DNA of 64,000 nucleotides from VAZQ01 sp963712565 (GTDB lineage: Bacteria > Pseudomonadota > Alphaproteobacteria > Rhizobiales > Xanthobacteraceae). The notes beneath the pieces were generated by a model, which made no database searches, was not told where the DNA came from, and saw only the letters and a program-made list of their open reading frames with translations. Numbering within the stretch: the stretch's first letter is position 1; the number at the start of each line of letters is the position of its first letter. The position numbers and the translations under genes are program-made. The stretch is taken from NCBI GenBank assembly GCA_963712565.1, contig CAVQIP010000030.1, positions 1-64,000 on the forward strand. Reading direction: 5' to 3'. Shown piece after piece: positions 35,709 through 43,952 of the stretch.

Positions 35709-36668
35709 CTACTCCGCTGCTGCAGCGGCGGGTGCGCCCCATTCGACGGTGGAGCGCCGCATGTAGTCCGTGAACCACATCGGGTCGGTGCGGAACTGGG
35801 CGCGGCCGTCGGCGGCAATGCGCGCGCAGGCGCGGCGCGAGGACAGGCAGAACATGTGCACCGACATCGGCATGCCGCCGGTATGGCAGTAGCCGACCTC
35901 GATGTGGCAATCGATCACCATCGACGACCCGATGAATCCCATCGCGCCCATGCCGATGCTGTTGCCGAGATCCTTGAACTCTTCCTCCAGCGCGGCGATC
36001 CCGGGGTCCGGATTGCGCGAGCCGACGATGCGCAGGCAGGACGCCTGCTTGCCCAGCACCATGGAAATGTCCTTCGAGCCGCCGAGCCCGATCCCGACGA
36101 TCGCCGGCTGGCACGCGAGCCCGCGCTTGCCGAAGCCGATCAGGGTGTCGAGGTAGAACCGTTTGATGCCCTCGATGCCGTCGCCGGGGAACAGCATGCG
36201 GTAGTCGGAGCCGAACAGGCCGCCCTTGTGGACGGTGGTGAGCTCGATCCAGTCGGCGTCGGGGTGAAACGCGTATTCGATCTCCGGCGCGCCGATGCCG
36301 ACATTGTTGTTGTGGTCGGTGCGCCAGAGCGGATGCACGCGGTTGGGCCGCAGCGGCACGTTCATCGTGGCGCGCGCGGTGGCGCGCCGCAGCGCCGCCT
36401 CCAGCGCGACCGGGCCGCCCTCGATGCTCGCCTCGTTGCCGATCTTGACGTACCAGCGCGGCAGCCCGGTGTCGCCGCACATGGCGCGGCGGTCCTCCTT
36501 GGCGGCCTCGTAGTTCTCCAGCATGGCCTTGATGACGAAGGCCGAGAGGTCGCCCTTCTCGGTGTCGGCGCATCGGCGCAGGCCGGCGAGATAGTCTTCG
36601 GGGATCTCGATCGCCGCCTTGGCCATCAAGTCTTCCGCGGTGCGCTGCACGCTCGCCAATGGAATCAT
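35709..36668 (-). CDS. Class I fumarase/tartrate dehydratase-type alpha subunit
   Basis: A 319-aa catalytic subunit. Cluster-type cysteines appear in AMCGDTGLPRWYVKIG (about 64), GLACQPAIVGIGLGGSKD (about 183) and in the C-terminal third (CHIEVGYCHTGGMPMSVHMF). The region PLRPNRVHPLWRTDHNNNVG and IGSRNPDPGIAALEEEF-like stretch follow the FumA/TtdA alpha pattern. It overlaps the end of the flavoprotein gene by four bases (ATGA at 36665-36668) and is followed at once by the beta subunit, so all belong to one operon. It would hydrate the alkene formed by the upstream flavoprotein dehydrogenase. Assignment to family is firm; substrate identity is inferred. Confidence 0.87.
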   Translation of the reverse strand: MIPLASVQRTAEDLMAKAAIEIPEDYLAGLRRCADTEKGDLSAFVIKAMLENYEAAKEDRRAMCGDTGLPRWYVKIGNEASIEGGPVALEAALRRATARATMNVPLRPNRVHPLWRTDHNNNVGIGAPEIEYAFHPDADWIELTTVHKGGLFGSDYRMLFPGDGIEGIKRFYLDTLIGFGKRGLACQPAIVGIGLGGSKDISMVLGKQASCLRIVGSRNPDPGIAALEEEFKDLGNSIGMGAMGFIGSSMVIDCHIEVGYCHTGGMPMSVHMFCLSSRRACARIAADGRAQFRTDPMWFTDYMRRSTVEWGAPAAAAAE

Positions 36669-38434
36669 GTTCGTCTCGCTCTACTCGGCCGCGACCTCCC
36701 TTCCCTCCCCCGCTCGCGGGGGAGGGCAAGGGTGGGCGCGCCCGGCTTCACATGGGTGAACTCGACCGGCTGCTCGGTGATCGCGATGGCGCCGGCGGTC
36801 TGCCGCGCGACCGTGAACCACGATGTCGCCAAGTCGCCCGGTTCCGGGAAGTCGGAACGGAAGTGGGCGCCGCGCGAATTCTCGCGCTTGCGCGCGGCGA
36901 GCGCAATCACCCGGCTGATCTCGGTGAGCGAGCGCAGGTTGAGCCAGTCGTGCCAGGTCAGGTTGAAGGCGCGGCCGTCGTCGGCCACGCCGGTCGCCAG
37001 GAGCTCGGCCTCGATGGCGTCGAGCGCCGCGATGCCGCGATCGAGCCCCGCCCGGTCGCGCACGACGCCGACATCGTCCCACATGGTATCGAGCAGCTTT
37101 TCGCGCAGCTCGTTCAGGTTCCCGCCTTTGCGCGCGAACGGCGCCAGCGCGCGGCCGAGCTCCGCATCCAGCACGGCCTCGTCCGGCGGCCGATGGCCGG
37201 GATTGGCGGCGATCCAGCGCGGCATCACGTCGCCGGCGATGCCGCCGAACACGGTCGAGTTGGCGACGCCGTTGCCGCCCAGCCGGTTGGCGCCGTGCAT
37301 GCCGCTCGCGTCCTCGCCGGCGACGAACAGCCCCGGCCACTCCGTCGCGGTGTCCGCGCCGCACACGACGCCGCCCATGAAGTAGTGCGCGGTCGGCACC
37401 ACCTCGACCAGCCCGCCGGCGAGATCGAAACCGCTGTCGCGGCAACGGTCCACCATGCCCTTGAACTCCCGGGCGACCTTGGCCGGTCCGAGATGGCTCA
37501 TCTTGATGTAGACGCCGCCGTGCGGCGTGGTGCGGCCGGCCCGCATCTCCGCATCGATGGCGCGGCTGACCACGTCGCGCGTGGCGCGCTCGAGCTTGTC
37601 GTCATAGTCGCCCATGAAGCGGTGCAGCGCGCCGTTGAGCAGGTGACCGCCGGCTCCGCGCAGCCCCTCCTCCAGCACGGTGCCGGTCATGCGCGTGTCC
37701 GGGCCGGCGAGCAGCCCGGTCGGATGGAACTGGACCATCTCCATGTCGCGCAAGGGCAGGCCGGCGCGCAGCGCCATCGCCAGCCCGTCCATGCTCTTGT
37801 CGCCGGAGGGCGTGTGGTAGCGATACATGGTCGGCCCGCCGCCGGTCGCCAGCAGCACCGCTTGCGCCGCGACGAAGCGGAACTCGCCGGTGCGGATGTC
37901 GATCAGCAGCGCGCCGGCAAGGGCGCCGTCCTTGGCCGGAACGAGCGCGACCGCGCGATGCTCCTCGAGCTGGCGGACCGGACGCGCCCACACCTGCTCC
38001 ATCAGCCGGTTGATGATCTCGATGCCGGTGAGATCGCCCTTGTGCACGGTGCGATCGAAGCTCTGGCCCGCGAACGCCTTGCCGTGCAAGGTGCCGTCCG
38101 GGTTGCGATCGAAGAAGCAGCCGATCTCGTTCTCCAATTCGCGCACGCGCTCGACCGCGGTCGACACCAGCGTCCAGGCGAGCTCCTGGTGCGGCAGCCA
38201 TTTGCCGCCCTCGATCGTGTCCATGAAGTGGCGCTCGACCGAGTCGCCGGGATTGAGCGCCACGTTGTAGCCGCCCTGCACCATGCGGGTGCAGCCGCAT
38301 TTACCGAGCAGGCCCTTGCTGACGATCGTGATGTCGAGATCGGGATCGGCCTTGAGGGCATGCAGCGCCGCGAACAGGCCGGCGCCGCCCGCGCCGAGGA
38401 TCAAAATGTCGGTCTCGAGCCGTTCGAGGGCCAT
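36665..38434 (-). CDS. sdhA: Succinate dehydrogenase/fumarate reductase-type flavoprotein subunit
   Basis: The 589-aa protein has ILGAGGAGLFAALHALKADP at the N-terminus and KCGCTRMVQGGYNVALN with the spacing of covalent-FAD family members. Further on are MVQFHPTGLLAGPDTRM, EGLRGAGGHLLNGALHRFM, PTAHYFMGGVVCGADTATEW and EDASGMHGANRLGGNGVANS. This is the catalytic flavoprotein that oxidises a C4 dicarboxylate at the membrane. It follows the two membrane-anchor genes after seven bases and overlaps the fumarase alpha start. Oddly, the last 20 or so residues (GAPTLALPRERGREGRS) are encoded by an intergenic palindromic repeat (36703-36726), so the tail is not family sequence. It looks like an accessory, not the housekeeping, complex. 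Confidence 0.88.
   Translation of the reverse strand: MALERLETDILILGAGGAGLFAALHALKADPDLDITIVSKGLLGKCGCTRMVQGGYNVALNPGDSVERHFMDTIEGGKWLPHQELAWTLVSTAVERVRELENEIGCFFDRNPDGTLHGKAFAGQSFDRTVHKGDLTGIEIINRLMEQVWARPVRQLEEHRAVALVPAKDGALAGALLIDIRTGEFRFVAAQAVLLATGGGPTMYRYHTPSGDKSMDGLAMALRAGLPLRDMEMVQFHPTGLLAGPDTRMTGTVLEEGLRGAGGHLLNGALHRFMGDYDDKLERATRDVVSRAIDAEMRAGRTTPHGGVYIKMSHLGPAKVAREFKGMVDRCRDSGFDLAGGLVEVVPTAHYFMGGVVCGADTATEWPGLFVAGEDASGMHGANRLGGNGVANSTVFGGIAGDVMPRWIAANPGHRPPDEAVLDAELGRALAPFARKGGNLNELREKLLDTMWDDVGVVRDRAGLDRGIAALDAIEAELLATGVADDGRAFNLTWHDWLNLRSLTEISRVIALAARKRENSRGAHFRSDFPEPGDLATSWFTVARQTAGAIAITEQPVEFTHVKPGAPTLALPRERGREGRSRPSRARRT
36703..36726. repeat. Palindromic repeat inside the 3' end of sdhA
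   Basis: CCCTCCCCCGC (36703-36713) pairs perfectly with GCGGGGGAGGG (36716-36726). The same palindrome occurs twice at 39182-39278. Here it is translated as the C-terminal tail of the flavoprotein. Confidence 0.8.
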
Positions 38435-38441
38435 GCCTTGC

Positions 38442-38792
38442 TCAGAACAGGCGCGCCAGCAGGATGAACGCGATGACGGCCGATATGCCGGCCGCGATCG
38501 TCGCCAGCTCCTTCTGTCGGTCGCGCCAATCGAAGTTCTCGATCACGAGCAACCGCAGTCCTCCTAACATATGCAGCAACGCCAGGAAAACGAGACCGCT
38601 CTCGGCGACCTTCACCAGCGGCTGATCGCTCCAGCGCAGGAAGCCTTCGAGCTGCGCCTCGCCGTGGATGGCGAGGCCGAGCGCCAGGAAATGCAGCGGC
38701 AGGAAGATCGCGAGCGCCAGGCCGGACAGCCGGTGCACCAGCGCCGCGATCCAGAGCACGCTGGTGCGATGCGCCAATCGCCGCGCGCTCAT
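38442..38792 (-). CDS. Succinate dehydrogenase cytochrome b-like membrane anchor (SdhC-like)
   Basis: A 116-aa integral membrane protein with three predicted helices. The first is preceded by the SdhC-type HRLSG motif (WIAALVHRLSGLALAIFLPL). The second ends LLHMLGGLRLLVIE, with a His in the position of a heme ligand and the usual G-x-R turn, followed by the acidic WRDRQ loop. The third is ATIAAGISAVIAFILLARLF. It anchors the flavoprotein and iron-sulfur subunits and probably hands electrons to quinone. Start ATG 38792 overlaps the stop of the preceding anchor gene (ATGA), and sdhA begins seven bases after its stop. Confidence 0.8.
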   Translation of the reverse strand: MSARRLAHRTSVLWIAALVHRLSGLALAIFLPLHFLALGLAIHGEAQLEGFLRWSDQPLVKVAESGLVFLALLHMLGGLRLLVIENFDWRDRQKELATIAAGISAVIAFILLARLF

Positions 38793-39118
38793 GGCAGCAC
38801 CACGGCGGCGACCGCCCGCAGGCCGAGGAGCAGCAGCGCGGCGCCGAACGCCATGGCGAACATGCCGGCGCTGCGCTCCCGCAGCGGCGACCATTCGATC
38901 AGCACGTTGCGCACGCCGATCGCGGCGTGGATGGCGACGGCGACGACGAACACGCCGTAGGCCGAGGCCCACAGCAGGCTGCCGCGGGTGCGCGCGAGAA
39001 TGTCGGCGGCGGTCATCCCCCGGCGCGTGGCATAGAAGATGACCGCGACATGCAGCAGGATCAGCGGCGCCATCAGCGCCGCGGTCGCGCGCTGCCAGAC
39101 ATAGAGCCGCACGTTCAT
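38789..39118 (-). CDS. Succinate dehydrogenase membrane anchor-like protein (SdhD-like)
   Basis: A 109-aa three-helix membrane protein: VWQRATAALMAPLILLHVAV (first helix with a His), WASAYGVFVVAVAIHAAIGV followed by RNVLIEW (second helix, His and the R-N turn typical of anchor subunits) and MFAMAFGAALLLLGLRAVAA. The W-Q-R-x-T/S start and H-x-x-I-G-x-R-N pattern match second anchor subunits of Sdh/Frd complexes. It precedes the SdhC-like gene with a four-base overlap. Between it and the iron-sulfur gene lie 200 bases carrying tandem palindromes, which may reduce readthrough from sdhB or process the mRNA. Confidence 0.75.
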   Translation of the reverse strand: MNVRLYVWQRATAALMAPLILLHVAVIFYATRRGMTAADILARTRGSLLWASAYGVFVVAVAIHAAIGVRNVLIEWSPLRERSAGMFAMAFGAALLLLGLRAVAAVVLP

Positions 39119-39181
39119 GTCAAGAGGCGTTCCTTTGGCATGGACTCAACGCCGCGGATTCTGGCCAGGCGGCTCTGGCGT

Positions 39182-39278
39182 CCCCTCCCCCGCAAGCGGG
39201 GGAGGGTTAGGGTGGGGGCATGAAAGAACTCGTGCCAGCCTGCCCCCTCCCCACCCCTCCCCCGCAAGCGGGGGAGGG
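39182..39278. repeat. Paired palindromic repeats between sdhB and anchor genes
   Basis: The palindrome CCCTCCCCCGC-AA-GCGGGGGAGGG occurs twice (39183-39206 and 39255-39278). The segment between them contains GGGTGGGGGCA and its complement TGCCCCCTCCCCACCC, so the whole 97 bases can fold into a nested structure. It interrupts an otherwise tightly spaced operon. Confidence 0.8.
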
Positions 39279-39318
39279 AGCAGACCGAGTTTGCCGCTCG
39301 CCTCGATCCATACTCTAC

Positions 39319-40054
39319 CTAGATCCCCTTGATCTCGCCGCGCAGATAGGCGGCCACCGTGCTGGCGCTTGAGGCCGGCGATGGAAGCGGTCGGGTTGAG
39401 CGCCTGCGGACACTGCTCCTGGCAGGACTGGTGCGAGTGGCAGGCGTGGCAGCCGCCGGAGGCCGCGACCGCCTGCAGCCGCGCGGGATTTCCGGCATCG
39501 CGCTCGTCGTTCACCAGCGTCCAGGCGCGATTGAGCGCCGCCGGGCCGAGGTAGTCGGCGTTCCAGCGCACGGTGTCGCAGGCGGCGTAGCAGATGCCGC
39601 AATTGATGCATTCGATCGCGGCATCGGCGGCGATGCGCGCCGGACTGTCCGGGCGTATCGCGGCGATCGGGTCGTGGCGCGTCTGCGACGGCGCGAATGC
39701 GCCCTTGGCCTGCTGCCACTTCTCGAAGAACGGGCGCATGTCGGTGGCGAGATCCTTGATCACCGGCAGGTTCGCGAGCGGGCCGATCTCGAGCCGGCCG
39801 CGCTCGGCCACGCTCGACACATGGGTGCGGCAGGTCCAGCGCGGGCGGCCGTTCACGGTCATGGCGCACGAGCCGCAGACGCCGACCCGGCAGGCAAAGC
39901 GGTAGGACAGCGTCGGGTCGAGATGGCGCTGCACGAAGGTCACGACGTCGAGCACGGTCTGGTTTGCGCGCAGCGGGACCTTGTAGGTCTGGTAGCGGCC
40001 CTGTTGCGCGCCGCGCCAGAGCGAGACGGTCAATTCGGATCGCGCGTCGGACAT
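39319..40054 (-). pseudogene. sdhB: Succinate dehydrogenase/fumarate reductase iron-sulfur subunit, one frameshift near the 3' end
   Basis: About 245 aa when one indel near 39365 is corrected. The 2Fe-2S domain has CRVGVCGSCAMTVNG and a fourth Cys in RWTCRTHV. The 4Fe-4S motif is CINCGICYAACDTV, and the 3Fe-4S and second set are CHSHQSCQEQCP. The pattern follows FrdB more than SdhB. Without correction the frame runs on into the repeats; with it the protein ends STVAAYLRGEIKGI at TAG 39319, the usual family end. ATG 40054 opens SDARSELTVSLWRG. It is the first gene of the B-D-C-A-fumarase operon. The single late shift is more likely an error than inactivation. Confidence 0.82.
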
Positions 40055-40278
40055 TGCGCTCCTTGGCCCGCTTTCGAGACGGCCGCGCCGCGGCGGCGGC
40101 CGTTGTTTAAGGCCAGCGCAGGCGAGCTGGCAACCGCGGCGCAGTGTGCGTCCGCCTTCACCGCCCAGCAAGCGTCCTGCCTGTCCGCCGTGCGAGGATT
40201 ATTGGCACCGGCGGCGGCATTCACTACCATCTGGGGCGCCGGCACCGGCTGCAACAACAACGCGACGGGGGAAACGCC

Positions 40279-41262
40279 ATGACGCGGTCGCATGTGCTGA
40301 TACTCGCCCTGCTCGCGGCAGCGGTGTCCGCGTCGGCGCCGGCGCCGGCCCAGGACCGCTATCCCGCGCGGCCGGTTCGCCTGGTCATCCCGTCGGTTCC
40401 CGGCGGGGTGCACGACGTGATCGGCCGCGTCTGGGCGGAGAAGGTCAAGCCGCAGTTCGGCGCCATCGTCATCGACAACCGCGGCGGCGGCGGCGGCCTG
40501 ATCGGCGCCAACGACGTCGCCCACGCGCAGCCCGACGGCTACAGCATCCTGCTCGGAAGCACGACCACCCACGTCCTGATCACCCCCGTGTTGGCCAACC
40601 CGCCCTATGATCCGGTCAAGGATTTCTCGGCGGTCGCCGTCTTCGCCTACAGCTCGACCTCGGTCGTGATCAATCCCTCGGTGCCGGCGCGCACGCTGCA
40701 GGAGTTCATCGATTACGCCAAGGCCAATCCGGGCAAGCTGTCCTATGGCTCGGCCGGCAACGGCTCGATCTCCAATATGGCGGGCGAGCTGTTCAAGCAG
40801 CGCGCCGGCCGCCTCGACATCGTGCACGTGCCGTACAAGGGGATCGGCCAAGGCGTCACCGACCTGATCAGCGGACAGATCCCGATGATGTCGGCCAACG
40901 CCACCGGGCAGATTCTCGACCTCCATCGCGCCGGCAAGGTCCGCATCCTGTCGGTGAATTCGCAGGCGCGCATCCGGAGCGCGCCCGACATCCCGACCTC
41001 GATCGAAGCGGGCCTGCCGGGCATGGTGGCGCAGACCACGTTCGGCATCTTCGCGCCCGCCGGCACGCCGCGGCCGGTGCTCGACCGCATCAACCAAGTC
41101 ACCCAGCAGGCGATGGCGGAGGCGGCGTTCCAGAACGAGCTCAACCGGCTCGGCTTCGAGCCGGTGCTCGCCGTCGGCCCCGACAAGGCGGCGGGCGTGT
41201 TCCAGGACGAGCTCGTGCGCTGGATGCCGATTCTCAAGACGGTGAGCACCAAGCCGAACTGA
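40279..41262 (+). CDS. Bug/TctC-family solute-binding protein
   Basis: A 327-aa periplasmic receptor with a signal peptide (MTRSHVLILALLAAAVSASA, cleaved near APAQD). The core reads YPARPVRLVIPSVPGGVHDV, with His where most members have Thr or Ser in the ligand loop, then ADGY-equivalent QPDGYSILLGSTTTHVLITP and GTPRPVLDRINQVTQQAMAE. ATG 40279 follows GGGGGAAACGCC. It is divergent from sdhB across 224 bases and stands 35 bases before an alpha/beta hydrolase gene, with which it is probably cotranscribed. The hydrolase product or substrate may be its ligand; this is inference. Confidence 0.9.
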   Translation: MTRSHVLILALLAAAVSASAPAPAQDRYPARPVRLVIPSVPGGVHDVIGRVWAEKVKPQFGAIVIDNRGGGGGLIGANDVAHAQPDGYSILLGSTTTHVLITPVLANPPYDPVKDFSAVAVFAYSSTSVVINPSVPARTLQEFIDYAKANPGKLSYGSAGNGSISNMAGELFKQRAGRLDIVHVPYKGIGQGVTDLISGQIPMMSANATGQILDLHRAGKVRILSVNSQARIRSAPDIPTSIEAGLPGMVAQTTFGIFAPAGTPRPVLDRINQVTQQAMAEAAFQNELNRLGFEPVLAVGPDKAAGVFQDELVRWMPILKTVSTKPN

Positions 41263-41297
41263 CCACCTGCTTTGCCACGCATGGAAGAGGTACTGTC

Positions 41298-42557
41298 ATG
41301 AACGTGATCCAGCCGCCGCAACCCGTTCTGGACAAGCGCGGCGAGCCGCGCGTGCGCCGTTTCGAGGAACAGCGCTGGCTCCTCGACAACATCATCCGCG
41401 CCAACGGCATCGACTGGGACCAGCCGCGCTCGCTCTATCTCAGCGGCCCGTGCGGCAACGAGGCCAACGCCGATTTCGCGGGCATCCGCGAGCGGGTGAA
41501 GAAGATGGCGGATATCGGCCCGGCCTTCGAGGCGGTCGCCCGCCGGCGCGAGGCCAAGGCGAAAGCAGCCGAGGAAGCCGACCACAAGGTGAGCGCGCGC
41601 GACAACTACTTCATGGCGGCCGTGCACTGGGGCGCGGCGCAATGGCCCTACGACCAGAACGACGAGACCAACATCGCCTACAACAACAAGAAACGCGAAT
41701 GCTACGCCAAATACGCCGCGCTGGCGGACCATCACATCGAGCCGGTCTGGGTGCCGTTCCAGAACAAGGCGATCCCGGGCTGGTTTCACCTGCCGCCGGG
41801 TTACAAAGGCGGCCGCATCCCGGTGGTGATCGCCATCCCCGGTATGGACAGCTTCAAGGAAATCTCGGTCGCGCTCTACGGCGACCGCTTCCTCAACCGC
41901 GGCATGGCGGTGCTGGCGATCGACGGACCCGGCCAATACGAAGCGCCCATGATCGGCGTGTACTTCTCGGTCGAGAACTGGGCGGCGGCGGGCAAGGCGC
42001 TGGTCGACTGGCTCGCCAGCCGGCCGGAGGTCGACGCCGCGCGCATCGGCTGCTCGGGCACCAGCTTCGGCACGTTCTTCGGCACCATCCTCACCGCGCA
42101 CGAGCCGCGCATCCGCGCCTTCGCCGCCATGTCGGTGTGCCACGAGCCGGGCTGCCACACCATCTTCCAGGAGGCGTCACCGACCTTCAAGAAGCGCTTT
42201 ATGTATATGTCGGGCATCACCGACGAGGACGAGTTCGACGAATTCCGCAAGACCATCACCTGGGAAGGCCACGCCGACAAAATCCGCGCGCCCTATCTCG
42301 TGGTCGCCGGCGAGTGCGAGGAATTGAGCCCGCTCGAGCACTCCGAGCGGCTGGTCAAGACGGTGAAGGGGCCGAAGCAGATGGTGGTCTACCAGGAATC
42401 GCGCCATTCGGTGGGCAACGTGCCGGCCGCCAATCTTGGCCCGTTTCCGCCGATCCTGGTCGCGGACTGGCTGGCCGATCGGCTCGCCGGCAAGCCGTTC
42501 GCGAGCGAGCACTGGTTCGTGCGCTCGAACGGCCAGATCGACAAGACGCCGTATTGA
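41298..42557 (+). CDS. Alpha/beta hydrolase (FrsA/pseudooxynicotine-hydrolase-like)
   Basis: The 419-aa enzyme has an N-terminal helical lid of about 150 residues and a C-terminal alpha/beta hydrolase core. IPVVIAIPGMDSFKEIS is the oxyanion strand, and the nucleophile elbow is GCSGTSFGTFFGT (Ser about residue 255). The acid position appears to be in VVAGECEELSPLEHS, with Glu rather than Asp, and the His in YQESRHSVGNV. This architecture matches the DUF1100/2,6-dihydroxypseudooxynicotine hydrolase group, which cleaves C-C or ester bonds. ATG 41298 follows GGAAGAGGTACTGTC. It shares an operon with the preceding Bug receptor. The downstream 231 bases carry a palindromic repeat. Substrate unknown. 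Confidence 0.85.
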   Translation: MNVIQPPQPVLDKRGEPRVRRFEEQRWLLDNIIRANGIDWDQPRSLYLSGPCGNEANADFAGIRERVKKMADIGPAFEAVARRREAKAKAAEEADHKVSARDNYFMAAVHWGAAQWPYDQNDETNIAYNNKKRECYAKYAALADHHIEPVWVPFQNKAIPGWFHLPPGYKGGRIPVVIAIPGMDSFKEISVALYGDRFLNRGMAVLAIDGPGQYEAPMIGVYFSVENWAAAGKALVDWLASRPEVDAARIGCSGTSFGTFFGTILTAHEPRIRAFAAMSVCHEPGCHTIFQEASPTFKKRFMYMSGITDEDEFDEFRKTITWEGHADKIRAPYLVVAGECEELSPLEHSERLVKTVKGPKQMVVYQESRHSVGNVPAANLGPFPPILVADWLADRLAGKPFASEHWFVRSNGQIDKTPY

Positions 42558-42580
42558 ATGCGGATTCCGCGTAGCGAGAC

Positions 42581-42656
42581 GTAGGGCGGGTTAGCCGAAG
42601 GCGTAACCCGCCATCTGCGGCGAGACGGCGGATTACGCTGCGCTAATCCGCCCTAC
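42581..42656. repeat. Double-hairpin intergenic repeat
   Basis: GTAGGGCGGGTTAGCC...GGCGTAACCCGCC is followed by GGCGGATTACGCTGCGCTAA with TCCGCCCTAC. Each half is a hairpin (GGCGGGTTA/TAACCCGCC and GGCGGATTA/TAATCCGCC) and the outer GTAGGG/CCCTAC ends pair across the whole element. This motif is widespread between genes of proteobacteria. Confidence 0.85.
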
Positions 42657-42788
42657 TGGCTGTCGTTCTCGCGCAGTCGGCCGGTTGCACAATCGCGTTC
42701 ATAGCGGCTGACTGAACCCGGCCAATTCGATATCCTCACAATCATGGCTTAGGGGCTCGAATGCCTCGATTACGAAAGGAAGAAAAAA

Positions 42789-43802
42789 ATGTCGAATCAT
42801 TTTACTGGACTCAGCCTCGGTCCGCCGCTCGGCGACCAAAGACTCGACCTGTGCGATCTCTACGCGTTCCAGTCGCCCACCGACGCGTCGAGAACCGTGA
42901 TCATCCTCAACGCAAATCCAAATGCTGACGCGCTCCATCCCGACGCCATCTACCGGCTCAACATCGACAACGACGGTGATTTGCTGACGGACATCGCGCT
43001 TAGCTACGTGTTTTCGAAGCCGCAAAACGGCAAGCAGACTTTCAACGTGTTTCTGGCCAAAGGCGCGGAGTCGCGCTCGGTCGAAGCCGTCGGGAAGAAG
43101 ATAGTCGCCGATGCAGAAGTCTCATTCGGCCCCAAGCCCAACCTCGTCAAGGCGGGCGACTACACATTCTTCGCCGGCAGTCGCAGCGACGCTTTCTTCT
43201 TCGATTTCGACGGCATCAAGAATCTGTTCGACATCAGGGGCAAGCGGAATTTCACCGAGCCTCATCTAAGCGGCAAGTCACCGTGGACTGGCGTGGATTC
43301 GAATACCGAAGCCAACGTCTTCTCGACGGTGGTCGAACTGCCGACGAGCGAACTAGCCCCGAAGCCCGAAGTACACATCTGGGGACGATGCAGCGTGCGC
43401 CAGGATGGCAAGCTGCTCCACGTCGATCGCGCGGGCCATCCGAGTGTCAGCAGCTTTTTCAACACCGACGACACGAAGTTGGAATACAACGCCAGCGAGC
43501 CGGTGAACGATCGCAAGCGCTGGCTCGATCAGTTCGTGCATCTGATGGGCCACACGGGAAATTACTCGCGCGAAGAAGCGATTGCCGAGATCGACAAGGA
43601 GCGAACACTGCCCGACGTGCTGAGTTTCGATCCGTCGAAGCCTGCGAAGTATCCCAACGGCCGCGTCTTCACTGACGACGTGATCGATTACCGCCTCGCG
43701 TTCCTGACCAAGGGCGAATGCCCTCCCAGCGGTTTGAAATCGCACAGTGACATTCTCAAGGAGTTTCCGTACCTGGGCACCCCGCATCAGAAGAAGAGCT
43801 AG
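42789..43802 (+). CDS. DUF4331 family protein
   Basis: A 337-aa protein matching DUF4331: LCDLYAFQSPTDASRTVIIL, NANPNADALHPDAIYRLNID, FFAGSRSDAFFFDFDGIKNL and TDDVIDYRLAFLTKGECP. Members contain calcium-type acidic loops and are often secreted, but no signal peptide is visible here, so the location is uncertain. The function is unknown. ATG 42789 follows AAGGAAGAAAAAA, a clear ribosome site. Codon use is slightly more A/T-rich than its neighbours, and palindromic repeats lie just upstream. It is followed 150 bases later by an NTF2-like gene on the same strand. Confidence 0.85.
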   Translation: MSNHFTGLSLGPPLGDQRLDLCDLYAFQSPTDASRTVIILNANPNADALHPDAIYRLNIDNDGDLLTDIALSYVFSKPQNGKQTFNVFLAKGAESRSVEAVGKKIVADAEVSFGPKPNLVKAGDYTFFAGSRSDAFFFDFDGIKNLFDIRGKRNFTEPHLSGKSPWTGVDSNTEANVFSTVVELPTSELAPKPEVHIWGRCSVRQDGKLLHVDRAGHPSVSSFFNTDDTKLEYNASEPVNDRKRWLDQFVHLMGHTGNYSREEAIAEIDKERTLPDVLSFDPSKPAKYPNGRVFTDDVIDYRLAFLTKGECPPSGLKSHSDILKEFPYLGTPHQKKS

Positions 43803-43952
43803 CAGCGCGCGATAGGGCGACCGCGGAAGCTTAGCCCGACAGCAGGAGCGGGAAGCGCTCGCGCGTCTTACTCGCGCGCCTTACTGCGACAAGGTGCTGT
43901 CCTGCCGCACCCGAATGTCCCCGGCAGCTCGCCTACGGAAAGGAACCGCGAG

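Noticed and set aside
34638..37385. 915-codon plus-strand open frame across the fumarase and flavoprotein genes.
   Set aside because: It is antisense to three genes with conserved motifs and itself has none; GC-skewed third positions create the long frame.
39182..39278. Considered as a CRISPR-like array because of repeated palindromes.
   Set aside because: Only two copies, no regular spacer length, and a third copy lies alone at 36703; it fits an intergenic palindromic repeat family.
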